The notes under the pieces were generated by a model. It was not told where the DNA came from. It worked only from the letters and a program-made list of their open reading frames with translations, and ran no database searches. The position numbers were made by a program, and so were the translations under genes. Below, one piece after another: positions 52,770 through 61,632 of a stretch of DNA of 64,000 bases. Numbering within the stretch: the stretch's first letter is position 1; every line of letters begins with the position of its first letter. This DNA comes from Candidatus Gastranaerophilales bacterium (lineage in GTDB: Bacteria > Cyanobacteriota > Vampirovibrionia > Gastranaerophilales > Gastranaerophilaceae), in contig CALVAN010000003.1 of assembly GCA_944325555.1 (NCBI GenBank), positions 79,409 through 143,408 of the forward strand, written 5' to 3'.

Positions 52770-53078
52770 CTATTCTTCTTCAATTTCTACTTCACCGATA
52801 TCATCAAGAGTGTCAATATAATCCACAACTTTGTTGAATTCATCATCATCTTCAATCATCTCGAATGTATATTCTTCGCCTTCTTTTATCAATCGCATAA
52901 GGACGACTTCTTTTTCTTCATCGGAGTCGTCATTTTCCTGCGGAAGTAAAAGGGCATATTCTTTGCCTTCCGTTTCAATGATATCAATAAGTTGGAAATT
53001 AATAACGTTGCCTTCTTCATCAACGGTTTCTATCATTTGTTCTTCCAAATCTTCAAGTTCGTGTTCGTGTTTTGTCAT
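52770..53078 (-). CDS. DUF1292 family acidic protein
   Basis: The 102-residue, very acidic protein matches DUF1292 (YrzB-like): EGNVINFQLIDIIETEGKEYALLLPQ and VVLMRLIKEGEEYTFEMIEDDDEFNKV. In B. subtilis the homologue lies beside the yqgF/ruvX homologue yrrK, and the same order is found here. Function unknown. It is the last gene of the operon that starts at 55509. Confidence 0.9.
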   Translation of the reverse strand: MTKHEHELEDLEEQMIETVDEEGNVINFQLIDIIETEGKEYALLLPQENDDSDEEKEVVLMRLIKEGEEYTFEMIEDDDEFNKVVDYIDTLDDIGEVEIEEE

Positions 53079-53106
53079 TGTTGTTTTCCTTTTCTTATTT
53101 TTATAA

Positions 53107-53523
53107 TTAATTGTTTCTGTCCAAATACTGCTGTAATATTATGCACGCACTTTTTAAATCAACAAGCCCCTTGTTTTTTGTGTATTTTTTACCCTGCAGG
53201 GCAAGGATATTTTCCGCCTGCCGGCTTGTAAGTCTTTCGTCCTCAAAAATAATTTCGATATCGGGTATTTTTATTTTTAACAGATTTGCAAAATTTTCGC
53301 AATCCTGCGCTTGTTCTCCGATAGTGCCGTTCATATTTTTTGGCAGACCGGCAACAATTTTTTGCACATTATTTTGCGCACACAGGTCCGCAATTTTTTC
53401 CAGTGCTTTTTCTTCCGGTTCTCTGCTTATTGTTTCGCAGGGTTGTGCTGTTAAAAGCAAAAAGTCGCTTAATGCAATGCCTATGCGTTTTGTTCCTATG
53501 TCCAGACCCATTACCTTGTGCAT
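53107..53523 (-). CDS. yqgF: Pre-16S rRNA nuclease / Holliday junction resolvase-like YqgF
   Basis: The 138-residue RNase H-fold protein has VMGLDIGTKRIGIALSD with the catalytic Asp, VAGLPKNMNGT, and the C-terminal FEDERLTSRQAE and KSACIILQQYL. Family members process the 16S 5' end; older annotation is RuvX. It starts 3 bases after the HEAT gene stop. Confidence 0.95.
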   Translation of the reverse strand: MHKVMGLDIGTKRIGIALSDFLLLTAQPCETISREPEEKALEKIADLCAQNNVQKIVAGLPKNMNGTIGEQAQDCENFANLLKIKIPDIEIIFEDERLTSRQAENILALQGKKYTKNKGLVDLKSACIILQQYLDRNN

Positions 53524-53526
53524 AAG

Positions 53527-55161
53527 TTACATCCAGTTTTCTTCTATTGTTTTTATGCAATTTTGTATGTATTTTATATCAATATTTTGCAAATCTTTGT
53601 TGGCTCGTCTTGTAAAAATCGAAGTCGCATTTTTAAGGTTTTCGTAGCGTTCTTTTTGGGTGAGGAAATATTCATACACGCTTCTTTTAAGTATGTCGCA
53701 TATAAATTTATCTTTGACCTCCGAGTATGGAATCAGGGAATATATTAAATCCGCAAAGGTTTGCTCATCTGCCATTTTTGCAAGATATGCGCTCAAAAGC
53801 AGCCTGTGGTCAAAAATTTTCATGAAGTTATTGCTGAAGATACACGCCTTGCCGTCCGCTATGATTTGTTCAATTTCCGATATATCGCAAATTTTGTTAT
53901 CGGCTATTTTATCGATTACTTTGGCAAAATCCTCGTTGTGCGCCGTGTCAAAGAACCACTTACCAAAATATTCTTTATCATATAGTTGTTTTAAAAGTGT
54001 TTCATTTAACTCTATTGTTTTTAACCCCTGTGCCAAGTCAATTTGCTGATAATCTATATCTTTTGTAATCATTGACCAGGCAGCGTATTCGTAGGGGATT
54101 TCTTCGTATTTGAGGCGGGAGATTTTTTCTGCATTTTGCAGGATATATTTGCAAAATACTTCATCAACCTCAACGACCCTGTCGTTTTGATAGAATTTAT
54201 TCACTATACGGTCAAATTCTTCTTCCGTAATTTCGTTAAAGCCGAAGCAGTCAACAATCCCGTCAATATCATTAGCAACAAGTGCAAACATTTGTATAAA
54301 AGCACTTTGATTTTTTCTTGAAAAAATTAAACCAATGTTGCCGTGTCCGTCGGGAAAGTTAACAAAACACTTATAAACAGGGGTGTCCGCAAGAAGCTTT
54401 TTGTAATATTCTCCTGTAACATCCTCTTTTACTCCGGAAAGTTTTAAAAGGCTCATGCTTTTTTGTGCGTTTGCCCTGACACCGAGGTCGTCAATGTTTT
54501 CCAATAGCGACGCCAGCACGGGATAAGCCAGGTTGGATTTGCTTTCGCCCAGTGATTTTATTGCAAGCTGCGCAATCTTGCTGTAAGGGTTGGTTAACAC
54601 AAGCGGGATGAGAATATTCGCCAGATTATCTCCGTCATAGTCGTTTGCAAGGGATTCCACAAGCATTTCTTTTTCGGGGTCGGCAAGAGCGTTTATAAAA
54701 TCAAGAAAATCAATCTGAGCTTCGGGATTTATTCTTGCATTTTCAAGGAGTTTAACGGTATCTAAGTCTATTATGTCATCAGGATTTTCAAAATAGGTAA
54801 GATACTGTTCGTAGTTTACGTGTTTTCCGATTTCACGCAAAAAAGTAACTATCTTTGCCTTTATAGAATCTTTTATCTTCGGATTGGCAAGGGTTTCGAA
54901 AAACAATTTTTCGATTTTTTCTTTGTCCACAAGCTCGTTCAACAGGAAAGATATTGTGTAATCACGCATTTCGGAGTTTTCTTTAAGCAGCTCCTTATGC
55001 AGAATCTCAAGCACGGTATCTTTGTCCTGTATTGTGTTAAGGTCATCAAGAGTGTTGCCGACAAAAGACAGGTCTGAAGTATTATTTTGCAGGTTTATTA
55101 TTGCTGAAAGAAGCTTTGCTCTAATTTGTAATTTGTTCTCGGGTAATTTATTTTCAGGCAT
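53527..55161 (-). CDS. HEAT-repeat-like protein
   Basis: The 544-residue soluble, alpha-helical protein has irregular HEAT-type repeats in its first half (LANPKIKDSIKAKIVTFLREIG, PYSKIAQLAIKSLGESKSNLAYPVLASLLENIDDLGVRANAQKSMSLL) and a less clear second half (about 255-544). No catalytic motif is recognised. It may act as a scaffold. It lies 9 bases after the zinc-finger gene and 3 before yqgF, so it is firmly within the operon. Confidence 0.75.
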   Translation of the reverse strand: MPENKLPENKLQIRAKLLSAIINLQNNTSDLSFVGNTLDDLNTIQDKDTVLEILHKELLKENSEMRDYTISFLLNELVDKEKIEKLFFETLANPKIKDSIKAKIVTFLREIGKHVNYEQYLTYFENPDDIIDLDTVKLLENARINPEAQIDFLDFINALADPEKEMLVESLANDYDGDNLANILIPLVLTNPYSKIAQLAIKSLGESKSNLAYPVLASLLENIDDLGVRANAQKSMSLLKLSGVKEDVTGEYYKKLLADTPVYKCFVNFPDGHGNIGLIFSRKNQSAFIQMFALVANDIDGIVDCFGFNEITEEEFDRIVNKFYQNDRVVEVDEVFCKYILQNAEKISRLKYEEIPYEYAAWSMITKDIDYQQIDLAQGLKTIELNETLLKQLYDKEYFGKWFFDTAHNEDFAKVIDKIADNKICDISEIEQIIADGKACIFSNNFMKIFDHRLLLSAYLAKMADEQTFADLIYSLIPYSEVKDKFICDILKRSVYEYFLTQKERYENLKNATSIFTRRANKDLQNIDIKYIQNCIKTIEENWM

Positions 55162-55170
55162 TTTGCTGTT

Positions 55171-55509
55171 TTACTCCAGTCTTGTCCAGAAGGCGTCAAG
55201 AATTTTTTGAGCCTCACCTGAGGGCATTTTGTCCTCCAAAATCAGGTATTGAACTGCAATCATAGTGCATTCCGAGCAAATATTAACCCCCGGACCTTTT
55301 ACCATTTTGACCACCTGTGTGTTTGGTCTGCCGCAAAAACTGCAATATACCGGTTCAAAGCCCTGATTGTTATTTTCCTCTTTTTTAGGTTTGCTTTCAT
55401 GCTTAGCCTTGCTGAGGGATACAACTTTTTCATCATCTGACATATTATTAAAATCCTTATGTAACGTGCCCGCAGTGCGGAAAATATTTTGTGTTGAGGA
55501 GTCCGACAA
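55171..55509 (-). CDS. Stand-alone ClpX-type C4 zinc finger protein
   Basis: The 112-residue protein has a disordered acidic/basic N-terminus (1-50) and a ClpX zinc-binding domain (53-95): YCSFCGRP (C56, C59) and NICSECTMIA (C78, C81) with GPGV between. ClpX itself has this domain followed by an AAA+ module; here the protein ends 15 residues after it, so the ATPase is absent. It may bind ClpX adaptors or substrates, or other partners. It heads the operon with HEAT, yqgF and duf1292. Confidence 0.85.
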   Translation of the reverse strand: MSDSSTQNIFRTAGTLHKDFNNMSDDEKVVSLSKAKHESKPKKEENNNQGFEPVYCSFCGRPNTQVVKMVKGPGVNICSECTMIAVQYLILEDKMPSGEAQKILDAFWTRLE

Positions 55510-55640
55510 TTTTTATGAAAACCGGAGTTATAAAAAAATTATACGGATGTACACTGTTTATTGTATCTTATTTTGTCACGGTTGCCAAATATTTTTATTT
55601 TGATTATTATGTTGAAAAGTATTATAGAGTTAATATTTTT

Positions 55641-56288
55641 ATGAAAAAAGTTGTATTATTAATTACTATATTATTTGTTTCTGTAATATCTACGGCATGT
55701 ATTAACAATCTTGCCGTACAGGAGTTGAATAACAAAGCTCAGGAATACATGGCTGCAGGTGAAACGGATAAAGCAATCAGCCGTTTGCGCTCCAGCATTG
55801 ATTTGGATTCCAGTATATTTGAAACTCATTACAATCTCGGTGTTGCACTGATTTCGGCACATGAATACAAAGAAGCGCAGGATGCTTTAAAAAATGCATT
55901 GAAGCTCAAGCCTGATTATGCCGATGCCTACTATTCTTTAGCTGTAGCTTACGAAGAAGAAGGCTTTTCAATTATTAATGCAGGTAACGAAGAATTGAAA
56001 GACTTGCCTGATACAGAAAACATTGACCCTGCAAAGAAAAGAGAGTTAACACAAACTCAAAAGTCACAGATTGTGGAACTGTTTAATTCCGCAATAGATA
56101 ATTATAATACTTATCTTACTAAAAAACCTGATGATCCTGATAAAGAAAAAATTGAATCTCAGGTTACATATTTGAATCACCAAATACAGGAATATAACGG
56201 GTTAAAAACAAACGAAATAGAAGATTTAAGACAAATATCACAAGAGCGCACGTATTCTTCTGAATCAGAATTGGGTGATGAAGAGTAA
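55641..56288 (+). CDS. TPR lipoprotein
   Basis: From the ATG at 55641 the product is 215 residues. It has a lipoprotein-like signal (MKKVVLLITILFVSVISTAC) with Cys20 the likely acylated residue, then TPRs (TDKAISRLRSSIDLDSSIFETHYNLGVAL; YADAYYSLAVAYEEEG) and a helical C-terminus. An earlier in-frame start at 55491 is rejected because it would bury the signal. Its TAA overlaps the ATG of lgt, the enzyme that acylates such Cys. Confidence 0.82.
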   Translation: MKKVVLLITILFVSVISTACINNLAVQELNNKAQEYMAAGETDKAISRLRSSIDLDSSIFETHYNLGVALISAHEYKEAQDALKNALKLKPDYADAYYSLAVAYEEEGFSIINAGNEELKDLPDTENIDPAKKRELTQTQKSQIVELFNSAIDNYNTYLTKKPDDPDKEKIESQVTYLNHQIQEYNGLKTNEIEDLRQISQERTYSSESELGDEE

Positions 56289-57124
56289 TGCAATCTCCGC
56301 CGTCGTCTGTTCTGGTAAGCATTAACGGTTTTGATATTCATTATTACGGTTTGATAATGTTTTGTGCAATTGCTGCAGGCATATTGGTTATGCGATTGGT
56401 TGCAAAAAAATATTATAAGAAGGTTAATACCGAAATACTGTTGGATATGCTTCCCGCAATTATTCTGTGTGCAATACTCGGGGCAAGGCTTTATTATGTG
56501 GCAATGGATTGGAATTATTTCAGCAGACATCTGCCAGAAATTTTTGCCCTCTGGCATGGCGGAATCTCAATACATGGTGCAATGCTTGGCGGGGTCATAA
56601 GCGGTTTGGTTTATACGAAAATAAAGAAAATAAACTTTCTAAAATACGCAGATATTTTTGCTTACGGGCTCACCATCGGTCAGGCAATAGGTCGTTTCGG
56701 CAACTATTTTAACTGCGAGGCGTTCGGAAAACCGTGCTCGATTCCTTTTATAAAACTCTTTATACCACTGCCCTACAGACCTTACGGATATGAAAGCTAT
56801 GAGTATTTTCATCCGACATTTTTGTACGAGTCTTTGTGGGATATACTGGTATTTTTAATATTATTTTTTGTAATAAGAAAAATCAAGGGAATAAAAGACG
56901 GTGTAATTTTCTTTTCTTATTTAATTTTATATTCAATCGGCAGAATAGCGATAGAATCCTGCCGTTTAGACAGCGTAAGGAATATCTGCGGGATAGAAAT
57001 TGCGCATATAGCTTCGGTACTGCTTATTATAGCCGGTGTCGCCGGATTGGTTTTGATTTGTAAAAAAAATATGTCGGATAACTTATCTTCAGCTACAGCG
57101 GATGATAAGTATAAACCTGAGTAA
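56288..57124 (+). CDS. lgt: Prolipoprotein diacylglyceryl transferase
   Basis: The 278-residue membrane protein has about seven spans and the Lgt signature GQAIGRFGNYFNCE (131-144) with Arg136 and Asn139, as well as IHYYGLIMF and ARLYYVAMDW. It attaches diacylglycerol to lipoprotein Cys residues. Translation is probably coupled to the upstream TPR lipoprotein. Its 3' end overlaps the convergent DUF2142 gene by 32 bases. Confidence 0.96.
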   Translation: MQSPPSSVLVSINGFDIHYYGLIMFCAIAAGILVMRLVAKKYYKKVNTEILLDMLPAIILCAILGARLYYVAMDWNYFSRHLPEIFALWHGGISIHGAMLGGVISGLVYTKIKKINFLKYADIFAYGLTIGQAIGRFGNYFNCEAFGKPCSIPFIKLFIPLPYRPYGYESYEYFHPTFLYESLWDILVFLILFFVIRKIKGIKDGVIFFSYLILYSIGRIAIESCRLDSVRNICGIEIAHIASVLLIIAGVAGLVLICKKNMSDNLSSATADDKYKPE

Positions 57125-58454
57125 TTTTTAAAATTAAATAAATTCCCGATAAAAATAAAAATGCTGTATTTAATATTGCCGCATACCGGCAGTTTTTAGA
57201 ATTTACAAATGAAGATATAAAAACTAAAAACGGCAGCACAAAAGGCAGCAGATATCTGCCCTGAAGTTCTATGTAGCTAAAGGTTGTTTTGTAGGTCCAG
57301 TATAAAAAGGATAAAATACAAATCAGCAAAATATTTATTATTGCAGTAAAAATTATAATTATTTTTTGCAGCGTGTTAAGGTTTATTCTTGAATCCGATT
57401 GATAAAAAATATTAATGCACACAACAAATACAAAAATTACATAGTAAAAAATATCAAGATAAATGTTTTTCCACCCTAATACACCGATTGTCTGGAATAA
57501 AAGCTCAATATTGAAAAATGTTTTTAAAACAAGTATTAAAAAGTAAAACGGATTGCTGATTATAAAAGAAAGGTGGGAAGCCGCATCGGAATTGTTCAGC
57601 GGAATCATAACAGAAGCTGCATAAAACGACCACAAGGCTGATAACACAATTGACGGCAGTAAAACAAGCAATATGGTCCAGAAATAATTTGTTTTTATTT
57701 TTGCTTTTGGCAGCAGAAATATGAACAGTAAAAAAGCTATGCTCTGTTTTGTTAAAGCTATCATTGCCGCTATCAAAGCAAGAAAACACAACTGTTTTTT
57801 GCTTAAATAATTTTGTTGTGAAAACGTATATTGCAAAATTTTTGCAAAAAACAAAGAACAGCAGCCTATCAAAACGGCATCCGCAGACATCGACGCCGCA
57901 AGAGCAAGGCTCATTGGATTGCTCAATACAAGCACGAATATCCATTTTAAATACGGTGTTGTTTTTATCGCATAAAAACAAAGAATTGCATAAAATATAA
58001 GGTTAAATATTCTTCCCGCAAGAAACAGAAATAAAACTTTTTGTGTAAATAAAGAAGCTAAAAATATCCCCAAGCTTTGCGGTAGGTATGCAATCGGAGA
58101 ATATCTCGCCATATTGGGATAATTTAAAAACCACTGTTTATCTTTTGTAATTTTATATTTTGAAAGTTTTTTAAATTCTTTAAAAGAATATTTATATCCG
58201 CTATGAGCGTAAACAACTTCTTTCCCCGTATCTGAGGCTGCGTTTATAAAATCCTGTATTGCACAAGGAAGCATATTTCCAAGCTTGTTTTCCTGTTTTA
58301 GAGAAAAAATCTTGAGCACGGCAACTGAATAAGCCCTTTTAAAATGGTTTGGTTCATCTTGTGATTGAAATGGCGGTATAAAAAATACAAAGAAAAAACC
58401 TGTTAAGAGAATAAAAATTAAAAAGACTTTTTCAGGAACAAAATATTTTTCCAT
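57093..58454 (-). CDS. DUF2142 polytopic membrane protein
   Basis: The 453-residue membrane protein has about ten to twelve spans and the DUF2142 mark PPFQSQDEPNHFKRAYSV after span 1, with a periplasmic loop (about 55-125). The family is related to GT-C type glycosyltransferases and may take part in glycan assembly. It follows the bifunctional nuclease gene by 17 bases. Confidence 0.85.
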   Translation of the reverse strand: MEKYFVPEKVFLIFILLTGFFFVFFIPPFQSQDEPNHFKRAYSVAVLKIFSLKQENKLGNMLPCAIQDFINAASDTGKEVVYAHSGYKYSFKEFKKLSKYKITKDKQWFLNYPNMARYSPIAYLPQSLGIFLASLFTQKVLFLFLAGRIFNLIFYAILCFYAIKTTPYLKWIFVLVLSNPMSLALAASMSADAVLIGCCSLFFAKILQYTFSQQNYLSKKQLCFLALIAAMIALTKQSIAFLLFIFLLPKAKIKTNYFWTILLVLLPSIVLSALWSFYAASVMIPLNNSDAASHLSFIISNPFYFLILVLKTFFNIELLFQTIGVLGWKNIYLDIFYYVIFVFVVCINIFYQSDSRINLNTLQKIIIIFTAIINILLICILSFLYWTYKTTFSYIELQGRYLLPFVLPFLVFISSFVNSKNCRYAAILNTAFLFLSGIYLILKITQVYTYHPL

Positions 58455-58471
58455 TACAGTCCTCTGGATTT

Positions 58472-58978
58472 TTATTGGTCGGATTCTTTATCGTGTTTAA
58501 GTAATTTTTCAAAGTCGGACGGCTTAATAGATTGAATAAAGTTTCTAAATTCCTGTGCTTCTTCTTCGTCTTTAGCTGCATCACAGGAAACTGATCCGTT
58601 TGCAAGAACATTTGCCGTAACATAAATCGGGGCATCAACTCTTATTGCAATAGCTATGGCATCGGAAGGTCGTGCGTCAATAACTATTTCTTCATTATCC
58701 TTTGTAAGGTATATGTTGGCGTAGTAGGTTTCTTTTTCAACATCGTTGATTTCAATTCTGTCAATATTCCCGCCCATTTTTTCAACAATTTGTACAATTA
58801 AATCGTGGGTCATAGGGCGAGAAACAGAAATGTTTTCTATTTTTCTTATAATGGCGCTTGCTTCGGCAGAGCCTATCCATATAGGCAGTGCTTTTCTGTT
58901 ATCCAAGTCGTGGAGTACAACAATCGGTGAACCCGTTCTTGTATCCAGTGCTATACCCATTACTTTCATTTCTATCAT
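58472..58978 (-). CDS. Bifunctional nuclease family protein (DUF151)
   Basis: The 168-residue protein has the DUF151 blocks VVLHDLDNRKALPIWIGSAEASAI and VIDARPSDAIAIAIRVDAPIYV, plus a short acidic UVR-like C-terminal tail. Family members have DNase/RNase activity in a few cases; role unclear. A promoter TTGTCT-16-TATAAT lies 38 bases upstream. It is divergent from aroQ. Confidence 0.92.
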   Translation of the reverse strand: MIEMKVMGIALDTRTGSPIVVLHDLDNRKALPIWIGSAEASAIIRKIENISVSRPMTHDLIVQIVEKMGGNIDRIEINDVEKETYYANIYLTKDNEEIVIDARPSDAIAIAIRVDAPIYVTANVLANGSVSCDAAKDEEEAQEFRNFIQSIKPSDFEKLLKHDKESDQ

Positions 58979-59017
58979 AATTCTTATCCATTATTTACAT
59001 TGATTTGACCCACTCAT

Positions 59018-59045
59018 ATTATAATGCAAAATTAAAATTAGACAA
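59018..59045 (-). promoter_or_regulatory. Promoter of the bifunctional nuclease gene
   Basis: Minus strand TTGTCT (59045-59040), 16-base spacer, TATAAT (59023-59018), about 39 bases before the ATG. Confidence 0.6.
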
Positions 59046-59059
59046 AGTTAATTGCTATA

Positions 59060-59068
59060 TGTTAGATT
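59060..59068 (+). promoter_or_regulatory. Leaderless-type extended -10 of aroQ
   Basis: TGTTAGATT; the hexamer (59063-59068) is followed by ATTTGT and the ATG at 59075. No Shine-Dalgarno. Confidence 0.5.
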
Positions 59069-59074
59069 ATTTGT

Positions 59075-59521
59075 ATGAAAATATTAATTGTAAACGGACC
59101 TAATATAAATATGCTCGGCACAAGGGAACCTGAAATTTACGGTTCTTTGACATTGGCAGATATTAATGCACAGCTTTTGGATTATGCACAAGAACTCGGG
59201 GTGGAAATTGAAACCTTCCAGAGCAACATTGAAGGTGAGATTGTTGATAAAATTCAAAGCGCTAAAAAAGATTGTCAGGGAATTGTTATTAATCCAGCAG
59301 CTTATACCCATACAAGTGTTGCTATACGTGATGCAATAAGTGCGGTTGCCCTTAGTGCGGTTGAGGTGCATATTTCAAATATTCATTCAAGAGAAGAATT
59401 CAGAAAAAATTCTTTTATTGCACCTGTGTGTATAGGGCAAATTTCCGGTTTTGGTGCTGACAGTTACAAGCTCGGTTTAAAAGGTCTTGTTGATTTTCTT
59501 AACAATCATGTTGAAAAATAA
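59075..59521 (+). CDS. aroQ: 3-dehydroquinate dehydratase, type II
   Basis: The 148-residue protein has [17 protein letters not shown] (catalytic Tyr22, Arg17), the [17 protein letters not shown] block and [14 protein letters not shown]. It carries out the third step of the shikimate pathway. Length is normal. Confidence 0.97.
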   Translation: MKILIVNGPNINMLGTREPEIYGSLTLADINAQLLDYAQELGVEIETFQSNIEGEIVDKIQSAKKDCQGIVINPAAYTHTSVAIRDAISAVALSAVEVHISNIHSREEFRKNSFIAPVCIGQISGFGADSYKLGLKGLVDFLNNHVEK

Positions 59522-59591
59522 ATGTTGTTTTTGTTACAATGTTAACAACCGGTCGGACATTATTATCTAGATATTGGGTTGTATCTGACAA

Positions 59592-60395
59592 ATGGAACAA
59601 GTAACCAAACATAATATATTAAAATTAATATTTAACTGCATCATCTTTATATTGCTGGCGATTAATTCCTGCAATTATGCTTTTGCTTCGGATTATAAGT
59701 ATAAAGTATTGGATCCTAAATATAACCCTGAAGCTCAACAGCTTATTGACGGAACGCTTCCTCCTGAACGAACAATGTATGTAGAAAAAAAAGAAGGGTT
59801 TGATGTCGGAACTTTTCTTGCAATTTTTGCTTTGTTAACCTTCCCGCTGGCAATTGTTTATATAGCCGTTAAAACCTTTAAAGATGTAATGTCGGATAGT
59901 AATGAGGATGAACAGGTTATCGGTAATATTAAGATTGAAAATTCAGAGGAAGAGGCGACTGATGAGCAAGAAGAAAGGTATAATATACCTGAGTCTGCAA
60001 GGCAACCTTACCGTACGGATAATCTTTCTTTAAAGCTTGATATCCCTTCAGCTAAACATAGTATTAACACAAAAGAAATTCCTAATACATTTGTTCAAAA
60101 ATATTTTTCTGAACCTATAGAAAAAGCAAAAAATCCGATATTGCTATATACTTCTCCTTTGTCTTCTAATAAGGGCTTTTGTCTTGTTGAATACAATGGC
60201 AAATTTTCTTTAATAGGTTATATTCGTGATGAAATTTTTCTTTTAAACCAGTTTGATAGTATTAAAACTAAAGAAATAAGAGCAAGACTTTCGGAAACAA
60301 AAAAATCTGCGGAAAGATATATTATAAAGCTGGATGATTATAAAGCCTTGGTAGAAGTTTCCGATAAAAAAATGAATTTACTGGTTAATTTGTAA
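59592..60395 (+). CDS. Membrane protein of unknown function
   Basis: The 267-residue protein has a signal-like span (about 9-30), a short extracytoplasmic segment with DPKYNPEAQQLIDGTLPPERT, a second span (about 72-92) and an acidic linker (100-125). The C-terminal cytoplasmic-side domain (about 150-267) is globular. No family is recognised. It is 16 bases upstream of the solute-binding-protein gene and probably shares its transcript. Confidence 0.65.
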   Translation: MEQVTKHNILKLIFNCIIFILLAINSCNYAFASDYKYKVLDPKYNPEAQQLIDGTLPPERTMYVEKKEGFDVGTFLAIFALLTFPLAIVYIAVKTFKDVMSDSNEDEQVIGNIKIENSEEEATDEQEERYNIPESARQPYRTDNLSLKLDIPSAKHSINTKEIPNTFVQKYFSEPIEKAKNPILLYTSPLSSNKGFCLVEYNGKFSLIGYIRDEIFLLNQFDSIKTKEIRARLSETKKSAERYIIKLDDYKALVEVSDKKMNLLVNL

Positions 60396-60411
60396 TCGTT
60401 ATAATAATTAA

Positions 60412-61599
60412 ATGAAAAAGATTTTTATTATACTTGCATTTTTATTTTTGTTATTTTTCTTGTTTTTTATAGTGCATAAAAATCAAAACGAAGACAAAGT
60501 TATTCTAAAATTTTCGAGCTGGGGCTCTCAAAGTGAAATATCCTTTTTGTTGCCGTTAATAAAAGAGTTTGAGCAGAATAATCCCGATATGAAGATAGAA
60601 TTTGTTCATATACCTCAAAACTATTTTCAAAAATTGCATCTGCTTTTTGCTTCTAATCTGGCTCCTGATATACTTTTTGTCAATAACTATTACATACCTA
60701 AATATGTTAAAGCCAATCTTTTAGAGGATTTGACGCCTTACATAAATACGTCGGACTATTTCCAAAAGTCTGTGGATTGTTTTACATTTGATAATAAGAT
60801 TTATGCGCTGCCAAGAGATGTTTCCGCTCTTGTTGTGTATTACAACAAAAATCTTTTTGATAAATATAATATCGCTTATCCTACAAACAAATGGACTACG
60901 GCGGATTTTTTAAATATTGCGCAGCAATTTAAAACAAAATCAAAGGGCAAGATATATGCGCTAAGTTATGAAACTGATTTGTATTATGTTTTGCCGTTTT
61001 TATTCAGCAATGGTGCCTCTATACTTAGTAATGACGGTAAAAATATAATAATTGACGAAAAAAATGCAATTGATACAATTAATTTTTATTCTGATCTTGC
61101 TTACAAGTATAATTATGCTCCTAAAAAGTCTGATAGTGCAAGCCGTACGATGGCTCAAATGTTTTTACAGCAGCAAATAGCAATGCATATTTCCGGAAGA
61201 TGGCTTGTTCCTAAATATAGAAGTGAGGCCAAATTTGATTGGGATATAGTGAATTTGCCAGAGGGAAAACAAGGTTCAATAGTAAATATTGATGCGTCCG
61301 GGTATGCATTGGCTAAAAGTTCAAAACACAAGGATGAGGCAGTTAGATTTATAAATTTTATTTCCTCAAAGTATGCACTTTCTAAATTGGCACAGAGCGG
61401 ATTGATTGTCCCTGCACGAAAAGATGTTGCATATTCTGAATCGTTTTTAAATAAAGCAATGAAGCCAAAGAATGCTGTTGTTTTTTTGGATATAATCAAT
61501 GCAGGCCGACCGACACCGGTAAACGAAAATTATCAAAATATTATTGATGTGTTAAACAAACGCTTTGAGCCAGTGTTTTTAGGCAAAAAAAATCCTTGA
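60412..61599 (+). CDS. Membrane-anchored extracellular solute-binding protein, family 1
   Basis: The 395-residue protein has an N-terminal hydrophobic anchor (3-21) with no lipobox Cys, then a sugar-binding-protein fold: LKFSSWGSQSEISFLLPLIKEFEQNNPDMKIEFVHIP, APDILFVNNYYIPKYV, YALPRDVSALVVYYNKNLFDKY and ASGYALAKSSKHKDEAVRFINF. It should bind a carbohydrate or related solute. No ABC permease or ATPase gene is adjacent, so it must work with a transporter encoded elsewhere or serve another purpose. Confidence 0.85.
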   Translation: MKKIFIILAFLFLLFFLFFIVHKNQNEDKVILKFSSWGSQSEISFLLPLIKEFEQNNPDMKIEFVHIPQNYFQKLHLLFASNLAPDILFVNNYYIPKYVKANLLEDLTPYINTSDYFQKSVDCFTFDNKIYALPRDVSALVVYYNKNLFDKYNIAYPTNKWTTADFLNIAQQFKTKSKGKIYALSYETDLYYVLPFLFSNGASILSNDGKNIIIDEKNAIDTINFYSDLAYKYNYAPKKSDSASRTMAQMFLQQQIAMHISGRWLVPKYRSEAKFDWDIVNLPEGKQGSIVNIDASGYALAKSSKHKDEAVRFINFISSKYALSKLAQSGLIVPARKDVAYSESFLNKAMKPKNAVVFLDIINAGRPTPVNENYQNIIDVLNKRFEPVFLGKKNP

Positions 61600-61613
61600 T
61601 GTATTATCAAGGA
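61584..61613 (-). terminator. Minus-strand terminator overlapping the solute-binding-protein stop
   Basis: TCCTTGAT-GTATT-ATCAAGGA (61593-61613); on the minus strand TTTTTTTT follows. It ends the 61633 gene and includes the plus-strand stop codon. Confidence 0.8.
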
Positions 61614-61632
61614 ATATTCGATGTTAAGAATT

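Noticed and set aside
55491..55640. Upstream 50-codon extension of the TPR lipoprotein
   Set aside because: It would place the lipoprotein signal internally and overlaps the divergent zinc-finger gene start.
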